A stretch of 64,000 bases of DNA from Agromyces bracchium (GTDB lineage Bacteria > Actinomycetota > Actinomycetes > Actinomycetales > Microbacteriaceae). The stretch spans positions 62,001-126,000 of the forward strand of contig NZ_WMLB01000017.1 of the NCBI RefSeq assembly GCF_009709675.1, read 5' to 3'. Made by a program: the position numbers and the translations under genes. How positions within the stretch are numbered: the first letter of the stretch is position 1; every line of letters starts with the position of its first letter. The notes under the pieces were generated by a model. That model was not told where the DNA came from. It did no database searches and was given only the letters and a program-made list of their open reading frames with translations. Positions 41,297 through 50,185 of this stretch are shown piece by piece.

Positions 41297-42435
41297 CGGC
41301 CCGCCTCGTGGACGAGCTCGACGACGCGCGTCAGCACGTTCGGGTCGGTCTCGGGCGGCACGCCGTGTCCGAGGTTGAAGACGTGGGAGGGCGCCGTGCG
41401 GCCGCGCGCGATGACCTCGCGCACCGCGGACTCGAGCACGGGCCACGGCGCCGCGAGCAGCGCGGGGTCGAGGTTGCCCTGAAGCGGCACGCCCTCGCCG
41501 ACGCGGAGCGCGGCGACGTCGAGCGGCACGCGGTAGTCGACGCCCACGACGTCGACGCCGACGGACTTCATCGCGCCGAGCAGTTCGCCCGTGCCGACCC
41601 CGAAGTGCACGACCGGGACCGCGTGGGCGCCGGCGTCGCCGGCGGCATCCGTCGTCTCGTAGGTGAGGTCGTGCACGTGCGTCAGCGCTGCCGCCGACGC
41701 CGGGGCGACGTGCGCCTCGTAGTCGGCGAGCGAGAGCGCGCCCGCCCACGAGTCGAAGAGCTGAGCGGCGGATGCTCCCGCGAGCACCTGGGTGCGGAGG
41801 AAGCGGCCGGTGAGCTCGGCGGTCCAGTCCATGAGGGCGCGCCACGCGCCCGGGTCGGCGTGCATGAGCGTGCGCGCGGCGAGGTGGTCCTTCGACGGGC
41901 CGCCCTCGGCGAGGTACGCCGCGAGCGTGAACGGCGCGCCGGCGAACCCGATGAGCGGGGTCGAGGTCGGCGCGCCGGGCGCGGTGAGTGTCGCGAGCTC
42001 GGCGACGGTACGCTGCACGGCCTCGGTGATCGGGCCGGCGGCCTCGTCGAGGCGGGCGGGATCGATCGCGGTGAGCTCGGCGACGGCCGCGGCATCCGCG
42101 TACGCACGACCGAAGACGGGACCGCGGCCCGGCTGGATCTCGACGTCGACGCCGACGAGCTTCAGCGGCACGACGATGTCGCTGAAGAAGATGCCCGCGT
42201 CGACGCCGTGGCGGCGGACCGGCTGCAGCGTGATCTCGGCCGCCATGGCCGGGTCGAGGCACGCGTCGAGCATGCGCGTGCCGACGCGGAGCTCGCGGTA
42301 CTCGGGCAGCGACCGGCCGGCCTGCCGCATGAACCAGACGGGCAGGGTGTCGCTGCGGAGGCCCCGGTAGGCGCGGACGAGGCGCGAGTCGTGGGTGAGG
42401 CCGGCGGCGAGCGGATGCTGCGGGGAGAGGTTCAC
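41293..42435 (-). CDS. hemE: uroporphyrinogen decarboxylase
   Basis: A 380-residue enzyme. LPVWFMRQAGRSLPEYRELR is the invariant active-site Arg segment; FFSDIVVPLKLVGVDVEIQPG, LIGFAGAPFTLAAYLAEGG, QLFDSWAGALS and VFNLGHGVPPETDP follow. It makes coproporphyrinogen III. The GTG at 42435 is chosen because GGAGG lies eight bases upstream; an ATG at 42453 is possible but less well placed. It is cotranscribed with hemG through an ATGA overlap. Confidence 0.95.
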   Translation of the reverse strand: MNLSPQHPLAAGLTHDSRLVRAYRGLRSDTLPVWFMRQAGRSLPEYRELRVGTRMLDACLDPAMAAEITLQPVRRHGVDAGIFFSDIVVPLKLVGVDVEIQPGRGPVFGRAYADAAAVAELTAIDPARLDEAAGPITEAVQRTVAELATLTAPGAPTSTPLIGFAGAPFTLAAYLAEGGPSKDHLAARTLMHADPGAWRALMDWTAELTGRFLRTQVLAGASAAQLFDSWAGALSLADYEAHVAPASAAALTHVHDLTYETTDAAGDAGAHAVPVVHFGVGTGELLGAMKSVGVDVVGVDYRVPLDVAALRVGEGVPLQGNLDPALLAAPWPVLESAVREVIARGRTAPSHVFNLGHGVPPETDPNVLTRVVELVHEAGR

Positions 42436-42649
42436 CGTGACATCCTCCCCCATCGGGGCTGGACGGGCACTGTGGCTCCGGCGCGACACCTCGCCTCCGA
42501 CCATCGCCGTGTTGGCCGATCGGAGAACTGGGGCTGGTGGCCGCGCTCTCACCTCGCTAGGGTCGGTCGCGTCGTGCGTCCCCGGCACGACGACGCGCTT
42601 CGCACCACCCCCGCGATGCGCGCCTCCGCCACCCACGGAGAACACCATC

Positions 42650-43366
42650 GTGTCCAGCATCGCAACGCGGCATCGCACCGGACTCATCGTGCTCGTCGCC
42701 CTCGTGGCCGTCGCCGTCGTCGCCGCGCTCGCCCTCGGCGGCCGGCAGGTCGAACGGATCGTCCCGACCCTCCCCGACGTGCCGGGCACCCCGGTCGCAC
42801 TGGGGCTCGCCGCCGTCGCCGGCCTCATCGTCCTCGTCTCGGCGATCGTCCGGGGTGCGGCATCCGCTCGCGCACGGGCCCGTCACCGCACGCTCGAGTC
42901 GGTCCACGGCGCAACCGTGAGCTGCGGCATCCGCAACCGCGACCTCGTCGGTCGGCTCGACGAACTGAGCCGTCCCGGCAGCCGTCATCCCCGACTCCCC
43001 GCGCGGTTCTCGCTGGTCGCCGACGACCACGGCATCTCCTTCTGGGGCGGGGGTCGCCGCCCGAGGCGCGCTGCGTCGTTCCCGTGGCGCGAGGTGCGCA
43101 ACATCCGGGCCGATTCGACCGTCGCGGGCAGCACGAGCGTCCCCGTCGCAGTCGTGCGGATCCGTCGCGACGGCTCGAGCATCGAGCTGCCGATGATGCT
43201 GAGCGACCCGCGCCCCGGCCGGTACGCGCTCACCGATGCGCCCTTCTTCGCGACCGTGCGCGCCTGGAAGGCACGCCACCGCGCGGCGCTCGCGGCCGAG
43301 GGGCTCGAGCTGCCGCCGGCGACGGGTGCGATCCCGATCATCCGCCAGGACCGGCCGGCCGCCTGA
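42650..43366 (+). CDS. two-helix membrane protein with cytoplasmic PH-like domain, not recognised
   Basis: A 238-residue protein starting at GTG 42650 (GGAG ten bases upstream). Helix 1 is TGLIVLVALVAVAVVAALAL, helix 2 is ALGLAAVAGLIVLVSAIV. The C-terminal 150 residues are soluble: FSLVADDHGISFWGGG, ASFPWREVRNIRADS and RIRRDGSSIELPMML alternate like a PH-type beta barrel. I do not recognise a named family. It is divergent from hemE and 79 bp before hemA. Confidence 0.7.
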   Translation: MSSIATRHRTGLIVLVALVAVAVVAALALGGRQVERIVPTLPDVPGTPVALGLAAVAGLIVLVSAIVRGAASARARARHRTLESVHGATVSCGIRNRDLVGRLDELSRPGSRHPRLPARFSLVADDHGISFWGGGRRPRRAASFPWREVRNIRADSTVAGSTSVPVAVVRIRRDGSSIELPMMLSDPRPGRYALTDAPFFATVRAWKARHRAALAAEGLELPPATGAIPIIRQDRPAA

Positions 43367-43433
43367 CCCGTCGGCCGACCCGTCGCCGGCGAGACGTGTG
43401 ACGCGGCCGGTCGGAGCCGGTTTCGACGCCGGG

Positions 43434-43439
43434 TAGAAT
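43434..43439 (+). promoter_or_regulatory. -10 element of leaderless hemA
   Basis: TAGAAT ends exactly six bases before the GTG of hemA, and no Shine-Dalgarno sequence is present. This is the clearest of about fifteen genes in the window with a TAnnnT hexamer at that distance, the hallmark of leaderless actinobacterial transcripts. Confidence 0.7.
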
Positions 43440-43445
43440 CGACCG

Positions 43446-44870
43446 GTGCTCATCTGTCTCTCCGCGAGCCACAAGAACGCCGGCTTCGACATGCTCGAAC
43501 GTCTCTCGGCGTCCTCCGAGCACGCCGGACCGCGGGTGACCGACGGGCACGACGCCGTCCGCGGCGCGGTCGTCGTCTCCACGTGCAACCGCTTCGAGGC
43601 CTACCTCGACCTCGACGTGCCCGACGGCGACTCACCCGTCGAGGCCGTGCACGACGCGATCTTCGCGGTCGGCGACGTCGCAGGTCTCTCGACCGACGAA
43701 CTGCGCAGCACCTTCGACTTCGTGCACGGCAACGCCGTCGCCGGGCACCTCTTCTCCGTCGCTGCGGGCCTCGAGTCGGTCGTCGTCGGCGAGGGCGAGA
43801 TCGCCGGCCAGGTCCGCCGCTCGCTCGAACGCGCGCGCCACGAGGGCACGACCACCCCCGAGCTCGAGCGCCTGTTCCAGCGCGCCTCGCAGACGTCGCG
43901 CAAGGTCAAGAACCGCACGGGCATCGGGCACGAGGGCCGCTCGCTCGTGCGCCTCGCGCTCGACCTCGCCGAGAGCCGCGTGACCGACTGGTCGGCCGTG
44001 CGCGTGCTCCTCGTCGGCACCGGCCGCTACGCCGGCGCGTCGCTCGCCGCGCTCCGCGACCGCGGCGTCGTCGACGTCGCCGTGCACTCGGTCTCCGGCC
44101 GCGCGAGCCGCTTCGCCGCGAACCACGGCATCGACGCCGTGTCGAACGCCGACTACGCGATGGCGGCCGCGGGCGCCGACCTCATCGTCACCTGCACGAC
44201 CGTCGACCACCACGTCGTCGATCGCGACCTGCTCGAACTGGGCCGCGCCGAGCTCGCCGTCGTCGACGGGCGCGCTCCGGTCGCCCTGCGGCCCGGCCGC
44301 GAGTCGACTGGCACCGCGGGCCGGGCGGATGCCGCGGCCGCAGCTGACGACGCGACCGACGCGCCGCGCCAGCTCGTGATCGATCTCGGACTCCCGCGCA
44401 ACGTCGCACCCGACGTCGTCGGAGTCGCCGGCGTCGAACTGCTCGACCTCGAGACCATCAAGATCCACGCACCGCTCGAGGAGTTCGGCTCGACCGACGC
44501 CGCCCGCGAGATCGTCGACCGCGCCGCCCGGAACTTCGGCCGCGTCGCCGAGGAGCTCGACCTCGCTCCCGCCGTCGTGTCGCTTCGCCGCCACGTGTTC
44601 GACGTGCTCGACGCCGAGATCGAGCGCGCCCGCTCGCGCGGCGACGACGACGGCCGCACCGAGGCCGCGCTGCGCCACATGGCCGGCGTCCTGCTGCACA
44701 CTCCGATGGTCCGCTCCCGCGAGTACGCCCGCGCCGGCGACCAGCAGGCCTGGCTCGACGGTCTCGAGGCGATCTTCGGCATCCGGCCGGAGGCCGAGCC
44801 GACGGCATCCGCCTTGGCTTCGGACGCCGACGACCGCGACGACGCGCGTCGGGCTTCCGGCTCGCGCTGA
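43446..44870 (+). CDS. hemA: glutamyl-tRNA reductase
   Basis: A 474-residue enzyme, first committed step of C5 heme synthesis. The catalytic cysteine is in VVSTCNRFEAYLDL (about residue 43), followed by LFSVAAGLESVVVGEGEIAGQV, KNRTGIGHEGRSLVRLAL, the NADPH domain VRVLLVGTGRYAGASLAAL and IDLGLPRNVAPDV. The C-terminal dimerisation helices follow with a 40-residue Ala/Asp/Arg-rich extension. The start is GTG with a leaderless-type -10. It is the only heme gene here on the plus strand. Confidence 0.95.
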   Translation: MLICLSASHKNAGFDMLERLSASSEHAGPRVTDGHDAVRGAVVVSTCNRFEAYLDLDVPDGDSPVEAVHDAIFAVGDVAGLSTDELRSTFDFVHGNAVAGHLFSVAAGLESVVVGEGEIAGQVRRSLERARHEGTTTPELERLFQRASQTSRKVKNRTGIGHEGRSLVRLALDLAESRVTDWSAVRVLLVGTGRYAGASLAALRDRGVVDVAVHSVSGRASRFAANHGIDAVSNADYAMAAAGADLIVTCTTVDHHVVDRDLLELGRAELAVVDGRAPVALRPGRESTGTAGRADAAAAADDATDAPRQLVIDLGLPRNVAPDVVGVAGVELLDLETIKIHAPLEEFGSTDAAREIVDRAARNFGRVAEELDLAPAVVSLRRHVFDVLDAEIERARSRGDDDGRTEAALRHMAGVLLHTPMVRSREYARAGDQQAWLDGLEAIFGIRPEAEPTASALASDADDRDDARRASGSR

Positions 44871-44925
44871 CCCGATCCCGCCGGCCGGGCCCTGCTCCCG
44901 GTTCGGCGCGGTACGCTGCCGTTCG

Positions 44926-45573
44926 ATGTCCACGATCCTGCACGCGCTGCCCGACGAGGCCGCCGACGCCGGCCCTCCGGCCCTCCGCCTGCCGTACGAC
45001 GTCGCCGAGGTCGAGCGCCGGCCGTTGACGACCGCGCGGATGACGCTCCGCCCGCTCGCCGCCGTCGACGCCGACGACGTCTGGGAGTACCAGCGCCTGC
45101 CCGAGGTGCTCCGCTACATCCCGTGGCCCGAGCGCCGGCGCGAGGAGGCTCGCGAGCACACCGAGGCGCGCGCGGCGATGCGCCGACTCGTCGCCGACGG
45201 CGACGCGATCTTCCTCGCGATGGTGCTCGACGGGCGCGTCATCGGCGACCTGATGGTCCGGCTCGCGAGCGCGCAGCACGCGCGACTCGAGATCGGATGG
45301 GTCGTGCACCCCGACTTCCACGGCCGCGGCCTCGCGACCGAGGGCGCCGACGTGCTTCTCGACCTCGCGTTCGGACGGCTCGCCGCGCACCGCGTCGTCG
45401 CGCACCTCGACGCCCGCAACGCGGCATCCGCCCACCTCTGCGAACGCCTCGGCATGCGGCGCGAGGCGACCCTCGTCGAGGAGGAGTACAACGACGGCGA
45501 GTGGCAGGACACGGCGTCGTACGGCATGCTGCGGCGCGAGTGGCGCGCGCTGCGCGCGGGCCGCTCGGTCTGA
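44926..45573 (+). CDS. GNAT-family N-acetyltransferase (RimJ/RimL-like)
   Basis: A 215-residue protein. TARMTLRPLAAVDADDVWEYQ begins the GNAT domain; the acetyl-CoA loop is EIGWVVHPDFHGRGLATEGA, and HRVVAHLDARNAASAHLCERLGMRREATLVEE is the signature of the RimJ/RimL acetyltransferase_3 group. The acceptor (ribosomal protein, antibiotic or small amine) is unknown. TACGCT lies eight bases before the ATG. Confidence 0.88.
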   Translation: MSTILHALPDEAADAGPPALRLPYDVAEVERRPLTTARMTLRPLAAVDADDVWEYQRLPEVLRYIPWPERRREEAREHTEARAAMRRLVADGDAIFLAMVLDGRVIGDLMVRLASAQHARLEIGWVVHPDFHGRGLATEGADVLLDLAFGRLAAHRVVAHLDARNAASAHLCERLGMRREATLVEEEYNDGEWQDTASYGMLRREWRALRAGRSV

Positions 45574-45600
45574 GCCGCCGTTCAGCAGGCCCACCCGCCC

Positions 45601-45694
45601 CGCAGATCGGTCTGCGTAACGCTCGGGCGGCCCTCCGGACACACCTTCACCTCGCAGACGAGGTGGAAAGGTGAACCGCGAATACTTCTCCACC
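45601..45694. repeat. palindromic element copy 2 (shared with 18512-18554)
   Basis: The core 45658-45694 (begins GACGAGGTGGAAAGGTG, contains GCGAATACTT) matches copy 1 at about three positions in four. It is preceded by two further hairpins: CGCAGA-TCGG-TCTGCG (45601-45616) and the CACCTTCACCTCG / CGAGGTGGAAAGGTG pair (about 45642-45673). The whole 292-bp gap 45574-45865 between the convergent GNAT and DUF4190 genes holds no gene. Confidence 0.65.
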
Positions 45695-45865
45695 CGATCA
45701 GCTGAGGGAACTCGTTCGCCAGCCGGCGCACGTGGGCGGCGAGCTCGTCGGCGCTGACCGATCCGAGGTCGGCGCCGGTCCGTCCCGCCGAGGCCTCCTT
45801 CGTGCGCCGTCCGGGGGGTGGCCGCCGCCGATCAGGGGCATTTCGCCACGTCGCGGCGCGGCCGC

Positions 45866-46888
45866 TCAGCCGACGGAGAGGGTCCAGTCCTCCGTGGCGA
45901 TGACCGTGACGACCGACGGGCCGGCCGCGAGCGGCACGCTGCCGTCGTAGGCGCCGGTCACGTCGATGAGCGCCGCGCCGCCGAACGCCTGCTGCGACTG
46001 CTGGGCGACGACGAACGGGTCCTCGGCATCGTCGCCGGTGTGGGTCGCGGCGAGCGTCGCGGCGCCGCCGCCGTAGAGGTAGACGGCGTCGTCCTCGCCG
46101 TTGGCGGCGTTCGGCAGTTCGGATGCCGCGGACATCTGCTGGATCGAGATCGTCCACGAGCCGGTCGCCGTCACCTGCACGCTGCGCGCCGACGAGGCAT
46201 CCGCCACGCCCCAGGCGGTCGTGCCGTCGTAGTCGTCGGTCGTCTCGACGAGCGGGTCGCCGGAAGCCTGGTTCGACGCGTCGAGCAGGGTGAGGGTGAA
46301 GGGCGCGTCGTCGCCGTCGAACGTGGCCGTCACGATGCCACCCGTGATGCCGTCGGGGATCGCGACGACGTCGTCACCCGTGCCGCTCGCGTCGACCTTC
46401 GCGAACGTGCCCCAGGTCTGGTCGGCCCACTCCTGCACCGTCGGGGTCGGGGTCTGGGTCGGCGTGCTCGTCGGCGTCTCGGTCGGTGACGCCGACGGCG
46501 AGGCGGACGGCGTCGGCGAGGCGGTCGGCTGGGTGCCGCCGGTGCCAAGCGCGCCCGTTCCGTAGAGCACCCCGACGATGATCGCGAGCACCAGCGCGGC
46601 GCCCGAGACGACCGTGCCGGCGGTCGCGACGCCCTTCGAGCGGTCCGCCTTCGTGAGGCCGACGATGCCGAGCACCAGGCCGATCGCCGCGAGCACGACA
46701 CCCGCGATCCATGCCCACTGCCACGCGAACGCCGGCAGGGCGAGGACGGCCGCGACGATGCCGACGACGAGCGCGCCGACGCCGAGGCCGTTGCGCGTGG
46801 CGGGCTGCCCCTCCGGCTCCGAGCCGGGCGCGTCGAGCACCTCGGTGCGGTCGTCGTCGGGCGGGTTCGGTCCGGATGCGTTCGTCAT
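45866..46888 (-). CDS. DUF4190-domain membrane protein with Thr/Pro linker and extracellular domain
   Basis: A 340-residue protein. A disordered Asp/Pro-rich start is followed by two hydrophobic helices in the DUF4190 pattern (VGALVVGIVAAVLALPAFAW, VVLAAIGLVLGIVGLTKADRSKGVATAG) and a third helix. Then comes a 45-residue linker of Pro, Thr and Ser, and a beta-rich extracellular domain of about 160 residues (VQVTATGSWTISIQQM, VTVIATEDWTLSVG, repeated TGxWT-type strands). The family function is not known. Start chosen at the second of two adjacent ATGs. Confidence 0.75.
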   Translation of the reverse strand: MTNASGPNPPDDDRTEVLDAPGSEPEGQPATRNGLGVGALVVGIVAAVLALPAFAWQWAWIAGVVLAAIGLVLGIVGLTKADRSKGVATAGTVVSGAALVLAIIVGVLYGTGALGTGGTQPTASPTPSASPSASPTETPTSTPTQTPTPTVQEWADQTWGTFAKVDASGTGDDVVAIPDGITGGIVTATFDGDDAPFTLTLLDASNQASGDPLVETTDDYDGTTAWGVADASSARSVQVTATGSWTISIQQMSAASELPNAANGEDDAVYLYGGGAATLAATHTGDDAEDPFVVAQQSQQAFGGAALIDVTGAYDGSVPLAAGPSVVTVIATEDWTLSVG

Positions 46889-46977
46889 CATTCCCCCGTG
46901 GATGCTCGGACGTGCGCTCCCGCGCCATGATGGCAGGCCCTCGGGGGGTCGGCAACGACCCGGTGCGCGCGGCAGTG

Positions 46978-48114
46978 TCACCGGGCGCGCGGCAGCGTCA
47001 CCGCGAGCACCGCACCACCCTCCGGCGCGTTCGACGCCGACGCGTCGCCGCCGTGCGCGCGGGCGATGCCCCGCACGATCGCGAGTCCGAGACCGGCCCC
47101 GCCCGTCACGTCGAGCCGGTGCGGCGAACGCGCCGACGAGCCGCGCCAACCCGCCTCGAACGCGTGCGCGAGGTCCTCCTCGGCGAAGCCCGGTCCGCTG
47201 TCGGCGACCGCGAGGCGCACCTCGTCGCCCGTGCCGTCGACGCTGACTTCGATGCGCCCGCCCGCGGGCGTGTGCTGCAGCGCGTTCGCGAGCAGGTTCG
47301 CGACCGCGCGTCCGAGTTGCAGCGCGTCGCCCTCGACCGTGGGCGACGCGTCCGGCGCAACGTCGAGGTCGAGGCGGACGCCCGCGCCGTCGGCGAGGCC
47401 GCGCAGCTCAGCGACGGCGTCGCTCGCGACATCCGCCAGCGACAGCCGCTCGGTGCGCAGGTGCAGCGTGCCCGCGTCGATCTGCGACACCGCGAACAGG
47501 TCGGCGACGAGCGCGTCGAGCCGGTCGACCTGCGACGCGATGCGCGCGAGGTAGCGGTCGGGGTCGGGCGCGAGCCCGTCTTGGAGGGCCTCGGCCTGGG
47601 CGCGGATGCCGGCGAGCGGCACGCGCAGGTCGTGGGCGACGCGCGTCACGAGCTCGCGGCGGGCCTGCTCCTGGCGCTCGACCTCCTCGCGCGCGGCGCG
47701 GATGCGGGCGTCGGATGCCGCGAGCTCGTCGAGCACGGCCCGGAACTCGCCGATCGGCAGCGGGCGGGGTTCGACCGGGATGCCACGACCGAGGTCTTCG
47801 GCGGCCGACCGCAGCACGCGCGCTGCGCGCGCGATCTCGGCGCCGAGGATCGACGCGGTGAGGATCGCGACGACCCCGCTCGTCACCGCGATCGCGAGGG
47901 CGATCTGCGCGTCGTGGTCGGAGAGGTACATCGCCTGCGTCGCCACGAGCACCCCGCCGACGACGGATGCCACGGCCGCGACGACGACCGTGACGAGGTG
48001 CACCACGATCGGCGCCCACGCGAACCGACGGAGCAGCAGCCAGGCGATGAAGCCCACCGCGGCGGCGATCGCGGCCGACACGGCGACGACGAGGAGGAGA
48101 TCGGTGCCGCTCAT
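46978..48114 (-). CDS. sensor histidine kinase
   Basis: A 378-residue kinase. Two to three N-terminal helices (residues about 5-85) with almost no extracellular loop are followed by a HAMP-like segment. The H-box is RVAHDLRVPLAGIRAQAEAL (HDLRVPL in place of the usual HDLRTPL), the N-box VANLLANALQHTPAGG, the G1 box VADSGPGFAEEDL and the G2 box GAGLGLAIVRGIARAHGG. ATGA overlap with the response regulator shows they are a pair. Lacking a sensor domain, it probably reads a membrane or partner signal, perhaps from the adjacent CcdA/thioredoxin genes. Confidence 0.92.
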   Translation of the reverse strand: MSGTDLLLVVAVSAAIAAAVGFIAWLLLRRFAWAPIVVHLVTVVVAAVASVVGGVLVATQAMYLSDHDAQIALAIAVTSGVVAILTASILGAEIARAARVLRSAAEDLGRGIPVEPRPLPIGEFRAVLDELAASDARIRAAREEVERQEQARRELVTRVAHDLRVPLAGIRAQAEALQDGLAPDPDRYLARIASQVDRLDALVADLFAVSQIDAGTLHLRTERLSLADVASDAVAELRGLADGAGVRLDLDVAPDASPTVEGDALQLGRAVANLLANALQHTPAGGRIEVSVDGTGDEVRLAVADSGPGFAEEDLAHAFEAGWRGSSARSPHRLDVTGGAGLGLAIVRGIARAHGGDASASNAPEGGAVLAVTLPRAR

Positions 48115-48920
48115 GGGGATTCTTCCCCCCTCGGCGGTTCCGTCGAAGCGGTCGGGCCGGGGCCGGCCTGCGTGGCCGGCGTGCCCGCCCCCGGGTCGTC
48201 GAACCGGTAGCCGTACCCCCAGACCGTGACGAGCATCCGCGGGTTCGCGGCATCCGCCTCGATCTTCTCGCGCAGCCGGCGCACGTGCACGGTAACCGTC
48301 GAGAGGTCGCCGTGGCTCCAGCCCCAGACGCCCTGCAGCAGGTCCTCGCGCGAGAACACCGTCCCGGGCCGGCGCGCGAGGAAGGCGAGCAGCTCGAACT
48401 CGCGCTGCGTGAGCGCGAGCCGGCGTCCGTCGAGGTCGACCGTGTGAGCGGCCGTGTCGATGCGCAGCGGACCGCGCGAGATCACCGCGGCCTCCGATCC
48501 CGCGACCGCCGCGCCCGCGGCCTCGACGGCGAGCGCCCGCCGCAGCACCGACTGCACGCGCAGCGTCAGCTCGCGCGGCGAGAACGGCTTCGCGAGGTAG
48601 TCGTCGACTCCGGCCTCGAGGCCCGCGATGCGGTCGTCCTCGCCGCCGAGCGCCGTGAGCATGATGACCGGCACCTGCGAGTTCGCGCGGATGCGGCGGC
48701 ACACCTCGATGCCGTCGACGCCGGGCAGCATCCGGTCGAGCACGACGAGGTCGGGACGCTCGGCGGCGATCCGGTCGAGCGCCACGAACGCGTCCGCGGC
48801 ATCCTGCACCCGGAACCCGGCCGACTCGAGGTACGCGCGGCACACCTCGAGCACGGTGGGATCGTCGTCGACGAGCAGCACGAGGCGCCCGTCGAGCAGC
48901 AGGTCGACCTGGTCAGCCAC
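48111..48920 (-). CDS. OmpR-family response regulator
   Basis: A 269-residue regulator starting at GTG. The receiver domain has LVLLVDDDPTVLEVCRAYL, the phospho-acceptor Asp in DLVVLDRMLPGVDGIEV, and VIMLTALGGEDD plus the Lys in DYLAKPFSPRELTLR. The C-terminal winged helix has LTQREFELLAFLARRPGTVF and VTVHVRRLREKIEAD...VWGYGYRF. A 25-residue disordered tail follows. It overlaps the ccdA gene by 8 bp upstream and the kinase gene by 4 bp downstream. Confidence 0.94.
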   Translation of the reverse strand: MADQVDLLLDGRLVLLVDDDPTVLEVCRAYLESAGFRVQDAADAFVALDRIAAERPDLVVLDRMLPGVDGIEVCRRIRANSQVPVIMLTALGGEDDRIAGLEAGVDDYLAKPFSPRELTLRVQSVLRRALAVEAAGAAVAGSEAAVISRGPLRIDTAAHTVDLDGRRLALTQREFELLAFLARRPGTVFSREDLLQGVWGWSHGDLSTVTVHVRRLREKIEADAANPRMLVTVWGYGYRFDDPGAGTPATQAGPGPTASTEPPRGEESP

Positions 48921-49650
48921 CGATCACCTCCTCGAGGCGTGCGATCGGATCGTACAACCCGGCGTCGAGGATCCACGTCTGCAGCGTCTTGTCGAAGCCG
49001 GTCACGACCACGATGCCGACCACGATGAAGATCACGCCGATCGTGCGCCGGAACCATCCGTCGGGGTTCGCGAGCCACCCGAGCCGGCGCACGAGCGTCC
49101 GGCCGAGGAGCGCAATGAGCAGCAGCATCCCCGCGAGCCCCACCGCGTACGCGACGACGTACAGGACGCCCTCGCCGAACGACACCGGCAGGACGGCCGC
49201 GACGATGAGCGCGTAGGTCGGGCTGCAACTGGAGAACACCGGGCCGAGCGCGGCGCCCGTGAGGATGTCGCCGCCGACGCTCTGCCGGCGCACCGACCGG
49301 TCGAGCAGCTCGCCGCTCCGCGCGCCCCACCCGAGCGCGGTCGACACGCGCTCCCACAGCCGCGGGAACAGCAGCTCGACGCCGAGCAGGATCACGATGC
49401 CGCCCGCGATCACCTGCCACACCTGCGGCGGGATGCCGAGGAGCGCGGTGGTCGCCTTCAGCAGCAGCGTGAAGACGACGACGGATGCCGCGAGCGACGC
49501 CGCGATCACGTACGGGCGGTACTTCGCACGGCGTTCGTCCCCGTCGCGGACGATCGACCCGCCCACGATCACGGGCAGGAGCGGCAGCACGCACGGCGCC
49601 GCGACGGTCAGCACGCCGGCGGCGAGGGCGAGGGTGAGGGATGCGGTCAC
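48913..49650 (-). CDS. CcdA/DsbD-type membrane thiol-disulfide transporter
   Basis: A 245-residue protein with six helices. The two redox cysteines of this family are visible: one in LTVAAPCVLPLLPVIVGG (helix 1) and one in GPVFSSCSPTYALIVAAV (helix 4). CcdA shuttles electrons from cytoplasmic thioredoxin to extracytoplasmic thiol proteins. The thioredoxin-like lipoprotein encoded 16 bp upstream is the probable partner. The start is GTG; the 3' end overlaps the response-regulator gene. Confidence 0.88.
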   Translation of the reverse strand: MTASLTLALAAGVLTVAAPCVLPLLPVIVGGSIVRDGDERRAKYRPYVIAASLAASVVVFTLLLKATTALLGIPPQVWQVIAGGIVILLGVELLFPRLWERVSTALGWGARSGELLDRSVRRQSVGGDILTGAALGPVFSSCSPTYALIVAAVLPVSFGEGVLYVVAYAVGLAGMLLLIALLGRTLVRRLGWLANPDGWFRRTIGVIFIVVGIVVVTGFDKTLQTWILDAGLYDPIARLEEVIGG

Positions 49651-49666
49651 GGGGCGGTCCGCCGCC

Positions 49667-50185
49667 TCACGGCATCGCGGCGACGAGCGACTCGACCGAG
49701 GGGTCCTCGTAGAGCACGACGCTCGAGATCTTCTCGCCCGCGTCGTCGACGAACACGATCGTCGTCTGGATCGTCACGCCGTACTGCTGGCGCAGGTCGG
49801 TGCGCGAGTCGTAGTCGACCTTGAAGACGGTGAGCCCGTCGGGCGCGCCCTGCGCCTTCAGGTCCTCGTCGAGCGAACGGCACTTCGGGCACCAGCTCGC
49901 GTGGAAGAACAGCGCCTTCGGCCCGGCGGTCGCCTCGATCGCGCCGTCGGTGTAGTCGAGGTACGCGCCCTCGGCCGGTGCGGCGGCCGCCGCGTCGGCA
50001 TCGGCGGATGCCTCGGCCGCGTCGGTCGCGTCGGGGGTCGCCTCGGGCGTCGACGGCTCGGTCGTGGTCGCGGGGTCGGCGCTCGCGCCGGAGGCATCCG
50101 TCGACTGCGCGGCGCAGCCGGTCAGCGCGAGCGCGGCGACGAGCAGCATCGCCGCGGCGATGGGGCGGGCGGGGCGTTCGGGCAT
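49667..50185 (-). CDS. thioredoxin-like lipoprotein
   Basis: A 172-residue protein: signal peptide, lipobox ALTGC near residue 23, an Ala/Asp/Thr-rich linker to about residue 70, then a thioredoxin fold with the active site FFHASWCPKCRSLDEDL (CPKC) and YGVTIQTTIVFVDDAG (the cis-Pro loop appears as Thr-Ile-Gln, so the usual cis-proline is not evident). It is membrane-anchored outside the cell and likely reduced by CcdA. AGGAAG precedes the ATG. Confidence 0.88.
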   Translation of the reverse strand: MPERPARPIAAAMLLVAALALTGCAAQSTDASGASADPATTTEPSTPEATPDATDAAEASADADAAAAAPAEGAYLDYTDGAIEATAGPKALFFHASWCPKCRSLDEDLKAQGAPDGLTVFKVDYDSRTDLRQQYGVTIQTTIVFVDDAGEKISSVVLYEDPSVESLVAAMP

